Shown here piece after piece: positions 1-9,198 of a DNA stretch of 44,508 nt. Below the pieces are notes generated by a model. The model did no database searches. It saw nothing but the letters and a program-made list of their open reading frames with translations, and was not told the origin of the DNA. Location: positions 1 to 44,508 of the forward strand of contig JAAZXM010000033.1 of assembly GCA_014240165.1 (NCBI GenBank), read 5' to 3'. Source of the stretch: Myxococcales bacterium (lineage in GTDB: Bacteria > Myxococcota_A > UBA9160 > UBA4427). The first letter of the stretch is position 1. Each line of letters starts with the position of its first letter. Both the position numbers and the translations under genes were made by a program.

Positions 1-1
1 G

Positions 2-313
2 CTGGGCTCCGACGCCATGCGGACCCTGCTCGAAAAGCTCAAGACCGATTACGACCTGGTGCTGGTGGATTCGCCGCCGGTGCTGATCGTGTCCGATGCC
101 AGCGTGCTGGGCCGCATCTGCGACAAGTTGGTCTTCGTGGTGAAATGGGAAGAGACCCCGCGCCCGGCGGCGGTGGACGCCGTCCATCGCTTGCGGCAAC
201 ACAGCGTCCCGCTTGCTGGCGTGGTGTTCGGTCGGGTGGATACCCGGCGCGATGCCGACCATCACTACGGCGACAGCTACTACCGCACCGCGTCGAAATA
301 TTACGTCAACTGA
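2..313 (+). CDS. Polysaccharide biosynthesis tyrosine autokinase, C-terminal fragment
   Basis: This is the last part of a bacterial tyrosine kinase (BY-kinase, Wzc/CpsD/ExoP type), which controls polymerisation and export of exopolysaccharide at the inner membrane. The reading frame is already open at the window edge, so the gene begins upstream. The visible 104 residues include the Walker-B-like segment YDLVLVDSPPVL, typical of the family, and the end of the P-loop ATPase fold. The last 20 residues carry a tyrosine cluster (HHYGDSYYRTASKYYVN), which in this family is the autophosphorylated tail. The Walker A motif must lie outside the window. The assignment rests on the Walker B segment together with the tyrosine tail. 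Confidence 0.85.
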   Translation: MGSDAMRTLLEKLKTDYDLVLVDSPPVLIVSDASVLGRICDKLVFVVKWEETPRPAAVDAVHRLRQHSVPLAGVVFGRVDTRRDADHHYGDSYYRTASKYYVN

Positions 314-422
314 TTCCCGCGCTACGTCCCTCGCCCCGCGCCCCTCGGCGCGGAGCGCCCTGGGGCGCCCAACGGAGACGCGCAGACGTGAAGGGCAGGG
401 CGGCATTCGGGCGGGGGTGGCT

Positions 423-1148
423 GTGAGGGCCCTGGGCTTGGTATTGGCCTTGGTGTCGGCCTTGGCGTTGGGCCTCGGCGGCGCCGTCTTTGGCGTGACC
501 CGAGGGCTCACCGCGTGGGCCGCGCGCCCCGCGCATGCGGTGGTTTTCGAACTCGGCCGCGGTAAGGCCCCGGAAGACGGCGCTCTGGAAGAGGCCGTGA
601 CCTCGCTTCAGGAAGCGGCGGCCGGGCAGGGTCCATCGGCGCGCACCTACGGCAACCTGGCCCTCCTGCAACTCGAGCGTGCGCGCAGGGCAGGGCCCGG
701 TGCGCCGGATTTCGCGGCCTGGATCGACAGTGCCGTGGAGGCCCAACGAGCGGGGCTTTCGCTTGCGCCCGCGAACGGCAGCGGCTGGGCGCGGCTGACC
801 TATGCCGAAAAGCTTCGCGCCCAGGCGCCGGGGGCCGCGCCGCCGGGCCTGGCCGCCGCCCAGGCCCTGGAGATGTCGTTCCTTACCCGGGACCTGAGCT
901 TTTCCCTGGTGCGCTTTCGCCTGGAGGCGGCGCTGGACGATTGGGCGACGCTTCGGCCCTGGCTGCGCGACGCCGCCCGGGACGAGGTGCACGAACTCAC
1001 CCGCTACGGCGCCCGGGGTATGGACGCCCTGGTCGAACTCTACCTGCGCTCGCCCCACCCGGACATCATCGACGAAGAGCTTTCGGCGGAACCCAAACAG
1101 AAGGCGTACTTCGAAAAGCGCCTGGCGCGCCGGCTCAAATCCGGCTGA
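423..1148 (+). CDS. Membrane-anchored helical (TPR-like) protein of unknown function
   Basis: I do not recognise the family. From the GTG at 423 the protein has 241 residues. Residues 4-27 form one hydrophobic segment (LGLVLALVSALALGLGGAVFG), a signal anchor. The rest is alanine-rich, helical and hydrophilic, with TPR-like stretches such as TYGNLALLQLERARR and a lysine/arginine-rich end. It would be held in the inner membrane with its body in the periplasm. An in-frame GTG at 417 is nearly as good a start; the GGGGG just upstream is the only ribosome-binding candidate. It follows the tyrosine kinase by about 110 bases on the same strand, so a role in the same exopolysaccharide locus is likely but not shown. 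Confidence 0.6.
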   Translation: MRALGLVLALVSALALGLGGAVFGVTRGLTAWAARPAHAVVFELGRGKAPEDGALEEAVTSLQEAAAGQGPSARTYGNLALLQLERARRAGPGAPDFAAWIDSAVEAQRAGLSLAPANGSGWARLTYAEKLRAQAPGAAPPGLAAAQALEMSFLTRDLSFSLVRFRLEAALDDWATLRPWLRDAARDEVHELTRYGARGMDALVELYLRSPHPDIIDEELSAEPKQKAYFEKRLARRLKSG

Positions 1149-1235
1149 GGGTCAGTTGAGGGCCGGCTGCGGCTGAGCTGGGGTAAGCGGAGGCCGAGTG
1201 TTTCCACATGCCGTCCCCGGGACGAAACCCTCGCC

Positions 1236-1326
1236 TACTCGGTGTGGCTACTCGGTGTGCTTAGTCGGTGTGCTTAGTCGGTGTGCTGACTCGGTGTGGC
1301 TACTCGCTGTGCCTACCAGGTGTCGA
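1236..1326. repeat. Tandem array, seven 13-bp units
   Basis: Seven consecutive 13-base units run from 1236 to 1326 without a gap. The first reads TACTCGGTGTGGC; units 2-5 differ from it by one to three bases, and units 6 and 7 diverge further. The array abuts and enters the 3' end of the nitroreductase gene: the stop codon (TAG on the minus strand, 1313-1315) straddles units 6 and 7, and unit 7 encodes the last residues of that protein. It looks as if the end of the gene was duplicated outward by slippage. Confidence 0.85.
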
Positions 1327-1981
1327 CGTGCATCACCTCTTCGAGACTCTTGCGCCGGGCGGCCTTGAAATCCGTGCCCAGGGTATGGGCCACCGGGGAG
1401 AGCCCCGCCTGGGTGACTTCGGCGTAGGGGATGCCGAGGAGTTCGGCGATCTCCTCCTCGAACATCAAATGGATCGTGGTCCACGCGGTGCCCAGGCCCC
1501 GGGCCCGTGCGGCCAGCATGAAGCTCCAGAACGCGGGCAGGACCGAGCCGTATTGGCTTGCGTGGGCGATGGCCGCGCCCTGGCCCTGGAGCGTATCGGT
1601 GCGCCCCTCGACGCAGGGGATCACCATCACGGGCGCCCGGTGGAGGTTGGCGGCGAGATATTCCGCCGAATCCACCACGCGTTCCATCTGGCGGGCGTCG
1701 GCTTCTTCGGTTTGGGCCTCGGCCAGGGCGTGGGCGCTCTGCTGCATGTTCCGATAGATGTCGAAGCCCTTGCTGTAGAGCTCGCCGATGCGCTGGCGCT
1801 TGGCGGCGTCGGTCACCACCACGAAATGCCAGCCCTGGCTGTTGGATCCACTGGGCGCCTGGAGAGCGACCTCGAGGCATTCGCGGATCAACTGGGGATT
1901 CACCGGCCGATCGAAATCCAGGCGCTTGCGTACGGCGCGGGTGGTGGTGAGCAGGGAATCGGCGGAAAGGTCGAGGCTCAT
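1313..1981 (-). CDS. Nitroreductase family protein (FMN-dependent)
   Basis: A 222-residue flavoprotein of the nitroreductase fold, a cytoplasmic FMN-dependent oxidoreductase that uses NAD(P)H; the substrate cannot be read from sequence. The N-terminal AVRKRLDFDRPV and the segment APSGSNSQGWHFVVV (about residues 45-60) are the usual FMN phosphate and ring contacts. A later GLGTAWTT segment and a C-terminal GTDFKAARRKSLEEV complete the fold, and the length is normal. The start at 1981 has GGAGA at a suitable distance; a longer in-frame extension upstream has no family character. The gene ends inside a 13-bp tandem array, so its last codons belong to the repeat. It stands alone, divergent from the EthD-like gene. 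Confidence 0.9.
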   Translation of the reverse strand: MSLDLSADSLLTTTRAVRKRLDFDRPVNPQLIRECLEVALQAPSGSNSQGWHFVVVTDAAKRQRIGELYSKGFDIYRNMQQSAHALAEAQTEEADARQMERVVDSAEYLAANLHRAPVMVIPCVEGRTDTLQGQGAAIAHASQYGSVLPAFWSFMLAARARGLGTAWTTIHLMFEEEIAELLGIPYAEVTQAGLSPVAHTLGTDFKAARRKSLEEVMHVDTW

Positions 1982-2202
1982 GGGGGTGGGTTCTCCAATG
2001 GGGCAGTGGGGAGGGATCAAGCCAAGCGTCGGGAGGCGATCCCTCGGCGGCTTCAAGACGGGGGCGCCCGGGGAGGCTTGGCGTCCCGGAAAGGCGCTCA
2101 GGGTACACCACTCCGGCCCGCTAGCCCGGGGCCCGGGAAGGGCTAATCTCGGCCTTCTGGCCGGGTCAGAGGCTGGCCGCACTGCCGCAAAGGAGAAGCG
2201 CC

Positions 2203-2889
2203 ATGGAAAAACTCGTCTATCTCATCGACGCCGACGCGTCGCTTCCCGGAGCCGACCTACGCGGCGCCCTGATCGAAAAGGCGGCGCCCGCCCTGCGCGC
2301 CGCCGGGGCCACGCGCATTACGGTCAATGTCGAGGATGAGCATGTGGCCCAGGGCGGCGGCGTGAAAATTATGCGCGCCGATCCGCCGCTTCGCGCCATG
2401 GTGAGTTTCTGGCTGGAGAGCGCCGATGATCGCGGGCCCTGCGAGGCCGCGCTCTCTCCTCACGGCGCGGCGCTGACTGGTTATCTCGTGGTGGAGTCGC
2501 GCCCGCTGATCCACCACCCGCCGGTGGGCGAACGTGCCGCCGGAGCCAACCTGGTGACCTGTATCAACCGGCTGCCCGGGATCAGCGAAGAAGAGTTCAT
2601 CGACCGCTGGAACAACGAGCACCGCAAGGTCGCCCTGGAAACCCAATCCACCACCGCCTACGTGCGCAACGCCGTGGTGCGCGCGCTCACCCCGGGCGCT
2701 CCGCAGCGGGATGGGGTGGTGGAGGAGACCTTTCCCATCGAGGCCCTCACCGATCCGCATGTCTGGTACGACTGTTCGGACGAAGAGGAGTATCAGCGGC
2801 GCCTGGCCCGGATGATGGACAGCGTGAACGCGTTTCTCGACCTGGAGCCCCTGATTTCGGTGCCCATGTCGGAGTATTTCCTGGGTTGA
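2203..2889 (+). CDS. EthD-domain (dimeric alpha-beta barrel) protein
   Basis: A 228-residue cytoplasmic protein with EthD/ABM-like architecture. The second half is the clearer: [21 protein letters not shown] matches the EthD signature in which a helix after strand 1 carries FxxxWxxxH. The first half (residues 1-95) looks like a second, diverged ferredoxin-like half. AAAGGAGAAGCGCC precedes the ATG. EthD-like proteins occur beside oxidation and acyl-CoA genes, but the biochemical role of most is unknown and this one cannot be specified. The gene is divergent from the nitroreductase and is followed by a 370-base stretch without genes. Confidence 0.75.
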   Translation: MEKLVYLIDADASLPGADLRGALIEKAAPALRAAGATRITVNVEDEHVAQGGGVKIMRADPPLRAMVSFWLESADDRGPCEAALSPHGAALTGYLVVESRPLIHHPPVGERAAGANLVTCINRLPGISEEEFIDRWNNEHRKVALETQSTTAYVRNAVVRALTPGAPQRDGVVEETFPIEALTDPHVWYDCSDEEEYQRRLARMMDSVNAFLDLEPLISVPMSEYFLG

Positions 2890-3259
2890 AACCCGGGGCT
2901 TCGTCCCCTCGAATCGGCCCAAATCCCAAGGGGAAGTTTTTTGGGCGCATTTCGCCCACTTGCCCTACGCTACGCGCCGTTCGCAGCCGCGGGCTGCCCC
3001 GGAAAGAAAATGGGGCGGTGCTTCCAAGGTGGAGGCCACGTGGCCGGACGTTCATTCGATCCTAGTGATCGCAAGTAAAGAGAAAGAGTTCCCCTTCCGG
3101 CTCGCCCAAGGCGAGCCCCGGAGCCCGAGGCCCCGACGCCGATCCGGCTGGCCTTCTTCGCTCTTCGCTTCGCGCCTTTCTGGCGCTTGGCCTGAACGGA
3201 GAGACCTGCGGCTCAGCACCCGAGGACGCGCGCACCAAAGGGGAATGAAAGAGGAAATA
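2890..3259 (+). other. Gene-free stretch and probable cold-shock mRNA leader
   Basis: No convincing gene is present in these 370 bases. A short hairpin (TGGGCG-CATTT-CGCCCA, about 2941-2957) follows the EthD-like gene and might be a weak terminator, although no T-run follows it. A perfect 8-bp stem with a 3-base loop lies at 3100-3118 (GGCTCGCC-CAA-GGCGAGCC). Long structured leaders are known upstream of cold-shock genes, where they act as thermosensors. That this stretch does so here is inference from position alone. Confidence 0.45.
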
Positions 3260-3463
3260 ATGGCAAGCGGTGCAGTTAAGTGGTTCAGCGACGAGAAGGG
3301 GTTCGGTTTCATTGTTCCCGACGATGGCTCCAAGGATCTTTTCGTCCATTACTCGAATATCGCGGGAGACGGTTTCAAGAGCCTGAGCGAAGGCCAGCGG
3401 GTGACTTTCGAGCCCGGTGAAGGACGAAAGGGTCCTGAAGCCACCATGGTTGCGCCCGAGTAA
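3260..3463 (+). CDS. Cold-shock protein (CspA family)
   Basis: A 67-residue single cold-shock domain that binds single-stranded RNA and DNA and melts mRNA secondary structure. RNP1 (KGFGFIVP, residues 14-21) and RNP2 (LFVHYSNI, about 28-35) are both intact, and the length is that of the whole CspA family. The ATG at 3260 has AGAGGA six bases upstream; earlier in-frame starts would add unrelated sequence. It is monocistronic, with a gene-free leader upstream and a strong intrinsic terminator 25 bases downstream. Confidence 0.96.
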   Translation: MASGAVKWFSDEKGFGFIVPDDGSKDLFVHYSNIAGDGFKSLSEGQRVTFEPGEGRKGPEATMVAPE

Positions 3464-3487
3464 GAACCACCGGGACATCCGTATACG

Positions 3488-3521
3488 AGCGGCGGCCTTT
3501 CGGGGCCGCCGCTTTTTTTTT
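3488..3521 (+). terminator. Rho-independent terminator of the cold-shock gene
   Basis: A 10-bp GC-rich stem (AGCGGCGGCC at 3488-3497 with GGCCGCCGCT at 3504-3513) has a 6-base loop and is followed by nine T residues. This is the best intrinsic terminator in the window. Confidence 0.93.
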
Positions 3522-3571
3522 GCCTTCCGCCCAGTTCTTTTGCTTTCGAATCGGGGCGGCGGCAAAGTGAT

Positions 3572-4519
3572 TCAGCCCCCGAGGAGGGTCTCGCGAAAGA
3601 AGGCCTCGCTGTCGGCGAGGCCCTGGCGGCGGGCTTCCCAATGGCCGCCGATATGCGCGCCCACGTTGGCCGCCGCCGAGAAGCCGGCCAGGCGCTCGGC
3701 GGGTTCGTTGAGACTCTTGCGCTCTCCGCCGGAAAGCTCGACCCACATATCGCCTTGGGCGTCGATGGTGGTGGTGCGCTTGCCCAGGCGAATGGCCTGG
3801 GGGAGCCACGCCATGGGGTCCACCGAATCGAATGAATGGTGGCCGCCCGGGTAGGCACGCACGTCGATCTCCACGCCGTGAGGGCGCAGTTCGTCGGCCA
3901 GGTCGGTGACAAAAGACACCGGGGTGTAGTCGTCGTCTGCGCCGTGGAGCACCCGGATGGGCGCCCCGGTCCAGCGCTTCTCTTCTGGGCGCAGGTGGGC
4001 GGCGGGGTAGACGGGCAGGTGCGCGGCGAAGCGCTCGCCGTCTGGCGCGAGGGCTTCGGCGATGGGTGACCACGCGGCGTAGAGCGCCACGGTGCCCCCC
4101 AGGCTCCAGCCCGAAACCCCGACGCGCTCGCCGTCGATGAGGGGATGCTGGCCCAGCAGCGCCAGGGCCCGGTAGGCGTCGGCCAGCAGCATCGCGTGGG
4201 TGACCGCCATCTGGTCCTCCACCACGCTCGTCACGCTGCGGGCGTCGAAACTATGCACCCGAAAAACCGCGATCCCGCTCTCGAGCCAGCGCACCATGTG
4301 CTCGTGGTGGTGGCCGCGCCAACCCAGGCTCCCGTGGCAGGCCACCACGCAGGGCAGGGGTTCGGGCCCGACCTTTTCGGGCATCAGCAGAGAGCCAAAG
4401 ACGGTCTGCTCGGGGGCGGCGTCCAGGGAACAGAGAATGTGATGAATTTCGAAGGGGTTGGCCGATCCGTAGGCGATGGAGCCGATCGGGGCGCCCGAGA
4501 CGTCGGGTAGGGGCTGCAT
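3572..4519 (-). CDS. Alpha/beta hydrolase, dienelactone-hydrolase-like
   Basis: A 315-residue alpha/beta hydrolase. The nucleophile elbow GWSLGG, the acid loop HGADDDYTP and the histidine segment PGGHHSFD appear in the right order for a Ser-Asp-His triad. CHGSLGWRGHHHEHM near residue 65 supplies the oxyanion-hole strand. Dienelactone hydrolases proper use cysteine as nucleophile, so this serine form is better called a DLH-like esterase or hydrolase with unknown substrate. No signal peptide is visible, so it is probably cytoplasmic. The start at 4519 is chosen for AGAGGAG upstream. A degenerate repeat and then the DUF1214 gene lie upstream on the same strand, so the two may be cotranscribed. 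Confidence 0.85.
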   Translation of the reverse strand: MQPLPDVSGAPIGSIAYGSANPFEIHHILCSLDAAPEQTVFGSLLMPEKVGPEPLPCVVACHGSLGWRGHHHEHMVRWLESGIAVFRVHSFDARSVTSVVEDQMAVTHAMLLADAYRALALLGQHPLIDGERVGVSGWSLGGTVALYAAWSPIAEALAPDGERFAAHLPVYPAAHLRPEEKRWTGAPIRVLHGADDDYTPVSFVTDLADELRPHGVEIDVRAYPGGHHSFDSVDPMAWLPQAIRLGKRTTTIDAQGDMWVELSGGERKSLNEPAERLAGFSAAANVGAHIGGHWEARRQGLADSEAFFRETLLGG

Positions 4520-4539
4520 GGGGCTCCTCTTGATTGCGC

Positions 4540-4599
4540 TTGTCATTGAGTTTGTCGATGCACTTGTCGTCGAACGCGTGGTTGAGTTCGCGATCGAAC
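4540..4599. repeat. Degenerate 12-bp periodic sequence
   Basis: Five successive 12-base blocks (4540-4551, 4552-4563, 4564-4575, 4576-4587, 4588-4599) resemble TTGTCGATGAAC with many mismatches. They fill the gap between the DUF1214 stop and the hydrolase start. The match is weak, and this may be a decayed tandem array. Confidence 0.35.
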
Positions 4600-4610
4600 G
4601 CGCGGGCGGG

Positions 4611-5846
4611 CTAGGCGTTGGACTTCAGCGCGTCGATCTTCACGACCTTCGTCGCCGGCCGCTCCACCTCGCCCTCGGGCAGAATGAAGCGCCAGTAGAT
4701 GCTGCCGCTGGGGCGACCCTGGGTGTCTAGCCAATTGGGGACGCCCGGGTCCGTGGCCGCCAACACGATGCGGTAGCGGCCGTCGTCCTCCAGTTCGGTC
4801 TGGGTCCGGTTCAGCGAGACCTGGCGGTGCATGTAGTCGTAGGTCTGCAGGTAGCGGTTCCAGAGCACGACGTTGGCGAAGCGGCAGGCGGGGAAGCGCC
4901 CCTCCATCACCAGGGCTTCGTCCGGCGCCAGGGCGTAGGGCGCCATCGCGTAGGCGGCGTCGATGGCCGCGAAGGCCAGGTCGCCGGGGGGTTCCGGGGT
5001 GTTGAAGCGGTTGGGGACCAGCGATACCCAACTCGGCATGGTCGAGGGGTCGAAGTCCGGGGCGTCGACGCTGCGCCCGCGGATATCGTTGGCCACCCTT
5101 CGGATGCCCGCCGCGATGCGGGCGTCATCCCAATCCGGGGGCGGCCCCGATGTGCCCAGGTTGTCGATGGCCAGGGGAATCTCCAGGCGGGGGTCGCCGG
5201 CCGCCGAGTTCGGCCGCTCAAAATAGTGACGCGTGGTGAGGCGCGTGGCCTCCGGGTCCAGGCGCAGGGCATTGCGTCCCTCGGCTTCCGGGCTCAGCAC
5301 GATCTCGTAATCGCCGTCCGGGCTCACGTCGATTTGGCCGTCGTTGAGGACGCCCGCGGTGCGCGAGGCGTATTGGCCCTCGCCCTGGCCCGCCTCCACG
5401 GTAAAGGAGGTGTACGTCGCGTCGGCCAGGTTACCCCGCACCCGGTAGGTCTGGCCGCCCCGCAGCGGCGCGGCGAAATAGACGGCGTCGGGGTTGTCGC
5501 CGTTGCGCTTGCGGGTGGGCGACACGATGCGCTTAAAAACCGGGTAGTCGGGGTCGGCCTCGAAGTAGAGATCCACGCCCCCCTCGAGCAAGTGCATCGC
5601 CAGCCGGTGACCGTCGGCGACATCAGCGGGGCTGCTGATGCGGTGGGCGGGGGATAAATAGGTGGTGTCGATGGCCTCGAGCACTTCGAGCAGTTCCCGG
5701 TAGGCCAAGCGGCTCTCGGTGACGGGGCCGGCTTCAGCCGCGGGGGCCGCTTTCCCGCCCGCCCGGGCACGCCGGAAGGGGGCCAGCAAGCCGAGCCCCA
5801 GGGCGCCCGCGCCACGCATGAAATGCCTTCGGCTGAAAGTCGTCAT
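4611..5846 (-). CDS. Tat-exported DUF1214 domain protein
   Basis: A 411-residue exported protein. The N-terminus contains the twin-arginine motif SRRHFM (residues 5-10) followed by a hydrophobic stretch GAGALGLGLLAPF and an ARAGG cleavage region, so it should be folded in the cytoplasm and exported by Tat. The C-terminal third (DGRYRIVLAATDPGVPNWLD, then IYWRFILPEGE) matches the conserved core of DUF1214, a family without an established enzymatic activity. It is divergent from the crotonase gene at 6131. No Shine-Dalgarno is obvious at 5846, but the Tat motif right after the ATG supports this start. Confidence 0.85.
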   Translation of the reverse strand: MTTFSRRHFMRGAGALGLGLLAPFRRARAGGKAAPAAEAGPVTESRLAYRELLEVLEAIDTTYLSPAHRISSPADVADGHRLAMHLLEGGVDLYFEADPDYPVFKRIVSPTRKRNGDNPDAVYFAAPLRGGQTYRVRGNLADATYTSFTVEAGQGEGQYASRTAGVLNDGQIDVSPDGDYEIVLSPEAEGRNALRLDPEATRLTTRHYFERPNSAAGDPRLEIPLAIDNLGTSGPPPDWDDARIAAGIRRVANDIRGRSVDAPDFDPSTMPSWVSLVPNRFNTPEPPGDLAFAAIDAAYAMAPYALAPDEALVMEGRFPACRFANVVLWNRYLQTYDYMHRQVSLNRTQTELEDDGRYRIVLAATDPGVPNWLDTQGRPSGSIYWRFILPEGEVERPATKVVKIDALKSNA

Positions 5847-6130
5847 TGGGCGTGCTCGCGGCGATTCGTCATGGGTCTCGGGGAGCGTCTCATGGGGCCA
5901 TCTCCTGGTTGAGCAAGGGAGTCACGATATTGGATTCCCGGGCGGCGCGCTCCAACGCCCAGGGGCCGGGCGGAGAATTGCCTGGGAGACTGATATCATC
6001 GGGGGCCCCATCGAGGGCGGGCGGAAGAGGCCGAGTTTTGGGCCGGACGCAGCCAGCCCAGCGGCGTGTCCGGCACGCTCAGACGCGGGTCGAACCAAAG
6101 AATCAAAAATGGAGAATTAAGGAGGTCGAC

Positions 6131-6823
6131 ATGGCCGAAGAGCCCGTTCAGTACACCCTCGAGGGATCCGTGGCGGTGCTTCGCCTCGACGATGGCAAGG
6201 CCAACGCGCTGTCCCCTACGGTGCTCGATGCGCTGCACGCCGGCTTCGACCGCGCCCAGGAGGAATCTGCCGGCGCGGTGGCGGTGGTGGGCCGACCGGG
6301 GCGCTTCTCGGCGGGCTTTGATCTCTCGGTCATGGGCCAGGGCCCAGACGCGGTGCGAGAAATGGTGGGCAAGGGAGCGAACCTGGCCCTGCGGATCTTC
6401 GAGTGGCCGGCGCCCGTGGTGCTGGGCATTACGGGCCACGCCCTCGCCATGGGGGCGGTGCTTTGCCTGGCCGCGGATGAGCGCATCGGCAGCGCCGGCG
6501 CCTACAAACTCGGGCTCAACGAAGTGGCGATCAAGATGACCCTGCCCGATTTTGCCCTGGTTCTCGCCGCGGATCGCCTGAGCCGGCGTCATCTGTCCCG
6601 CGCCACGTCGGCGGCTGAGATCTATAGCCCCGAGACGGCGGTGGATGCGGGCTATCTCGACTGCATCGTGCCCGACGGCGAGGCGGATGCCGCGGCCCGG
6701 GCCCGGGCGGCGGAGATGGCCGACGGCTTGGACGCCCGGGCCTATCACCAGACCAAGCGCGCCGTCCGCGCCGAGTCCGCCGGGCGCCTGCGGGCGGCGG
6801 TGGAGAGTTTCGCCGGGGTCTGA
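6131..6823 (+). CDS. Crotonase / enoyl-CoA hydratase-isomerase family protein
   Basis: A 230-residue crotonase-fold enzyme. The first oxyanion-hole strand is [12 protein letters not shown] and the second is [15 protein letters not shown]. The usual catalytic-glutamate segment is replaced by [10 protein letters not shown], keeping one acidic residue where hydratases have two, so hydratase activity is not assured; isomerase or hydrolase activity is possible. AAGGAGGTCGAC precedes the ATG at ideal spacing. It lies 73 bases upstream of ilvD in the same direction and may share its transcript, though the pathways differ. The length is at the short end of the family. Confidence 0.85.
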   Translation: MAEEPVQYTLEGSVAVLRLDDGKANALSPTVLDALHAGFDRAQEESAGAVAVVGRPGRFSAGFDLSVMGQGPDAVREMVGKGANLALRIFEWPAPVVLGITGHALAMGAVLCLAADERIGSAGAYKLGLNEVAIKMTLPDFALVLAADRLSRRHLSRATSAAEIYSPETAVDAGYLDCIVPDGEADAAARARAAEMADGLDARAYHQTKRAVRAESAGRLRAAVESFAGV

Positions 6824-6896
6824 TTCTGGTTCGCGCCCTTCAGGGCGCACCCGCTGGCCTGGGATAGTATGGGCCGGGAATTCGGGGAGATTGGTT

Positions 6897-8783
6897 ATGA
6901 CAAAGAAATACCGCAGCCGAACCACCACCCACGGTCGCAATATGGCCGGCGCGCGAGCCCTTTGGCGGGCCACCGGCATGCAGGATGCCGATTTCGAAAA
7001 GCCCATCATCGCCATCGCGAACAGCTTCACCGAATTCGTTCCGGGCCACGTGCACCTGCATCCCGTGGGCCAGATGATCAAGAAGGTGATCAACCGGGCG
7101 GGCGGCGTGGGGCGCGAGTTCAATACCATCGCGGTGGATGATGGCATCGCCATGGGGCATGGGGGCATGCTCTACTCGCTGCCCAGCCGGGACCTGATCG
7201 CCGATAGCGTCGAGTACATGGTGAACGCACACGTGGCCGACGGCCTGATCTGTATCTCGAATTGCGACAAGATCACCCCGGGCATGCTGATGGCGGCCCT
7301 GCGCCTCAACGTACCCACGATCTTCGTTTCCGGTGGCCCCATGGAGGCGGGCAAGGCCGTGGGCACCCACGACAAGAACGGCAAGCCGCTCTCGTCCTCG
7401 GATAAGATCGATCTCATCGATGCCATGATCCAGGCGGGCAACGACGAGGTCTCGGACGAGGTGGTGGACATCATCGAGCGCTCGGCCTGCCCCACCTGCG
7501 GTTCGTGCTCGGGCATGTTCACCGCCAACAGCATGAACTGCCTTACCGAGGCCCTGGGACTCTCGCTCCCGGGTAACGGAACCCTGCTGGCGACCCACAC
7601 CCTGCGCTGGGAACTCTTCGAGCAGGCGGGCAAATCCATCGTCGATCTCTGTCGTCGCTACTACGTCGAGGGCGACGAATCGGTTCTGCCCCGGAGCGTG
7701 GCGAATTTCGCCGCTTTCGAAAACGCCATGACGCTGGATGTTGCCATGGGGGGGTCGACGAATACCGTGCTTCACCTGCTCGCTGCGGCCCACGAAGCGG
7801 GCGTCGATTTTTCCATGCAGGATATCGATCGCATCTCGCGCCAGACGCCCTGCATCTGCAAGGTGGCTCCGTCGTCCCACGATCATGTCGAGGATGTGGG
7901 CCATGCCGGGGGGGTGTTCACCATTCTGGGCGCGCTGGACAGAGCCGGCAAACTCAACGTCGACGTGCCCACGGTGCACTCAGCGACCCTGGCCGAAGCG
8001 CTGGATGCCGAGGATATCCGCCGACCCGAAGCCACCGAATGGGCCCTGCAGCGCGCGCTGTCGGCGCCGGGAGGCGTACGCACCACCGTGGGCTTCTCCC
8101 AGGATAAGTATTTCGAAGCGCCCGATGCAGACGGGGAAGAGGGGTGTATTCGCGAAGTGTCCCATGCCCATACCGCCGACGGCGGGTTGGCTGTTCTCTA
8201 TGGCAATTTGGCCGAGCGGGGCTGCATCGTGAAGACCGCTGGGGTGGATGAAGAGGTCTGGGTCTTCGAGGGTCCAGTGAAGATCTATGAGTCCCAGGAA
8301 GAGGCCTGCGACGCCATCCTCACCGACAAGGTCGAGGCGGGCGACGTGGTGGTGATTCGTTATGAAGGGCCGCGCGGCGGGCCGGGCATGCAGGAGATGC
8401 TCTATCCCACCAGCTACATCAAGTCGAAGAAACTCGGCAAGGCGTGCGCGCTGGTGACGGACGGACGCTTTAGCGGAGGCACCTCCGGGCTTTCCATTGG
8501 CCACGTGTCGCCGGAAGCCGCCGAAGGCGGCACCATCGCCCTGATCGAGGCGGGCGACGTGATTCGCATCGATATCCCCGAGCGAAGCATCGAGCTCAAG
8601 GTGGATGCCGCCGAGCTCGAGGCCCGGCGGGCGCGGATGGATGCCCGGGGCGAGCAGGGATGGCAGCCCGACGCCCGTGACCGTGTGGTTTCCGAGGCTT
8701 TGCGCGCCTACGCGCTGATGGCCACGGATGCCGCCAGCGGCGCGGTGCGGGACTTGTCCGGGTTGGAGAGGCGGCGCGATTGA
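6897..8783 (+). CDS. ilvD: Dihydroxy-acid dehydratase
   Basis: This enzyme dehydrates 2,3-dihydroxy-isovalerate and 2,3-dihydroxy-3-methylvalerate to the 2-oxo acids in valine, leucine and isoleucine synthesis. It has 628 residues. The iron-sulfur ligands are visible at Cys123 ([10 protein letters not shown], which also contains the lysine that is carbamylated in the family) and at [18 protein letters not shown] (Cys198-204). The first ligand loop reads FVPGHVHL rather than the PCN of the compact [2Fe-2S] type. That, and the length, group it with the E. coli-like long form that carries an oxygen-sensitive [4Fe-4S] cluster. GGGGAGA stands just upstream of the ATG. No attenuator or other ilv genes are near. 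Confidence 0.97.
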   Translation: MTKKYRSRTTTHGRNMAGARALWRATGMQDADFEKPIIAIANSFTEFVPGHVHLHPVGQMIKKVINRAGGVGREFNTIAVDDGIAMGHGGMLYSLPSRDLIADSVEYMVNAHVADGLICISNCDKITPGMLMAALRLNVPTIFVSGGPMEAGKAVGTHDKNGKPLSSSDKIDLIDAMIQAGNDEVSDEVVDIIERSACPTCGSCSGMFTANSMNCLTEALGLSLPGNGTLLATHTLRWELFEQAGKSIVDLCRRYYVEGDESVLPRSVANFAAFENAMTLDVAMGGSTNTVLHLLAAAHEAGVDFSMQDIDRISRQTPCICKVAPSSHDHVEDVGHAGGVFTILGALDRAGKLNVDVPTVHSATLAEALDAEDIRRPEATEWALQRALSAPGGVRTTVGFSQDKYFEAPDADGEEGCIREVSHAHTADGGLAVLYGNLAERGCIVKTAGVDEEVWVFEGPVKIYESQEEACDAILTDKVEAGDVVVIRYEGPRGGPGMQEMLYPTSYIKSKKLGKACALVTDGRFSGGTSGLSIGHVSPEAAEGGTIALIEAGDVIRIDIPERSIELKVDAAELEARRARMDARGEQGWQPDARDRVVSEALRAYALMATDAASGAVRDLSGLERRRD

Positions 8784-8841
8784 AAGCGCGCGGCGGGCGG
8801 GTCAAGTTCGCTCGTCATCATTGGAGCAGCACGGGAGACCC

Positions 8842-9144
8842 ATGTTCATTGCCATGAATCGCTTTCGCATCGCGCTCGGCCGAGAGGCGGAATTCGAAGA
8901 CATCTGGCGCGGACGCGACAGCCAACTCGAGGCCGTTCCGGGCTTCAGCGAGTTCCGCCTCTTGCGCGGCCCCCAGGACGAGGAAGCGACTCTCTACGCT
9001 TCGCATACGACTTGGGAATCCCGCGCCGATTTCGAGGCATGGACCCGCTCGGAAGCCTTTCGCAAGGCCCACTCGGGGGCCGGGGGCTCCCAGGGCATCT
9101 ACCTCGAACACCCGAAATTCGAGGGCTTCGAGGGCGTGCTCTAG
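8842..9144 (+). CDS. Antibiotic biosynthesis monooxygenase domain protein, IsdG/HmoA-like
   Basis: A 100-residue single ABM (dimeric ferredoxin-like) domain. Asn6, Trp67 and His77 fall at the positions of the Asn-Trp-His triad of IsdG-type haem-degrading monooxygenases, with the right spacing. A haem monooxygenase that opens the porphyrin and releases iron is therefore the best guess. Many ABM proteins have other roles, so the triad should be checked by alignment. GGGAGA lies 5 bases before the ATG. It is 58 bases after ilvD in the same direction, but no iron-uptake gene is next to it. Confidence 0.75.
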   Translation: MFIAMNRFRIALGREAEFEDIWRGRDSQLEAVPGFSEFRLLRGPQDEEATLYASHTTWESRADFEAWTRSEAFRKAHSGAGGSQGIYLEHPKFEGFEGVL

Positions 9145-9198
9145 CGCGCTGGCTCGGGCGCTGCTCTGCCCAGGTGCAAGCCGCATGCGCCCCAGGGC

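Noticed and set aside
3641-4510. Several plus-strand frames over the hydrolase gene
   Set aside because: They are antisense shadows; the minus-strand frame has the complete catalytic triad.
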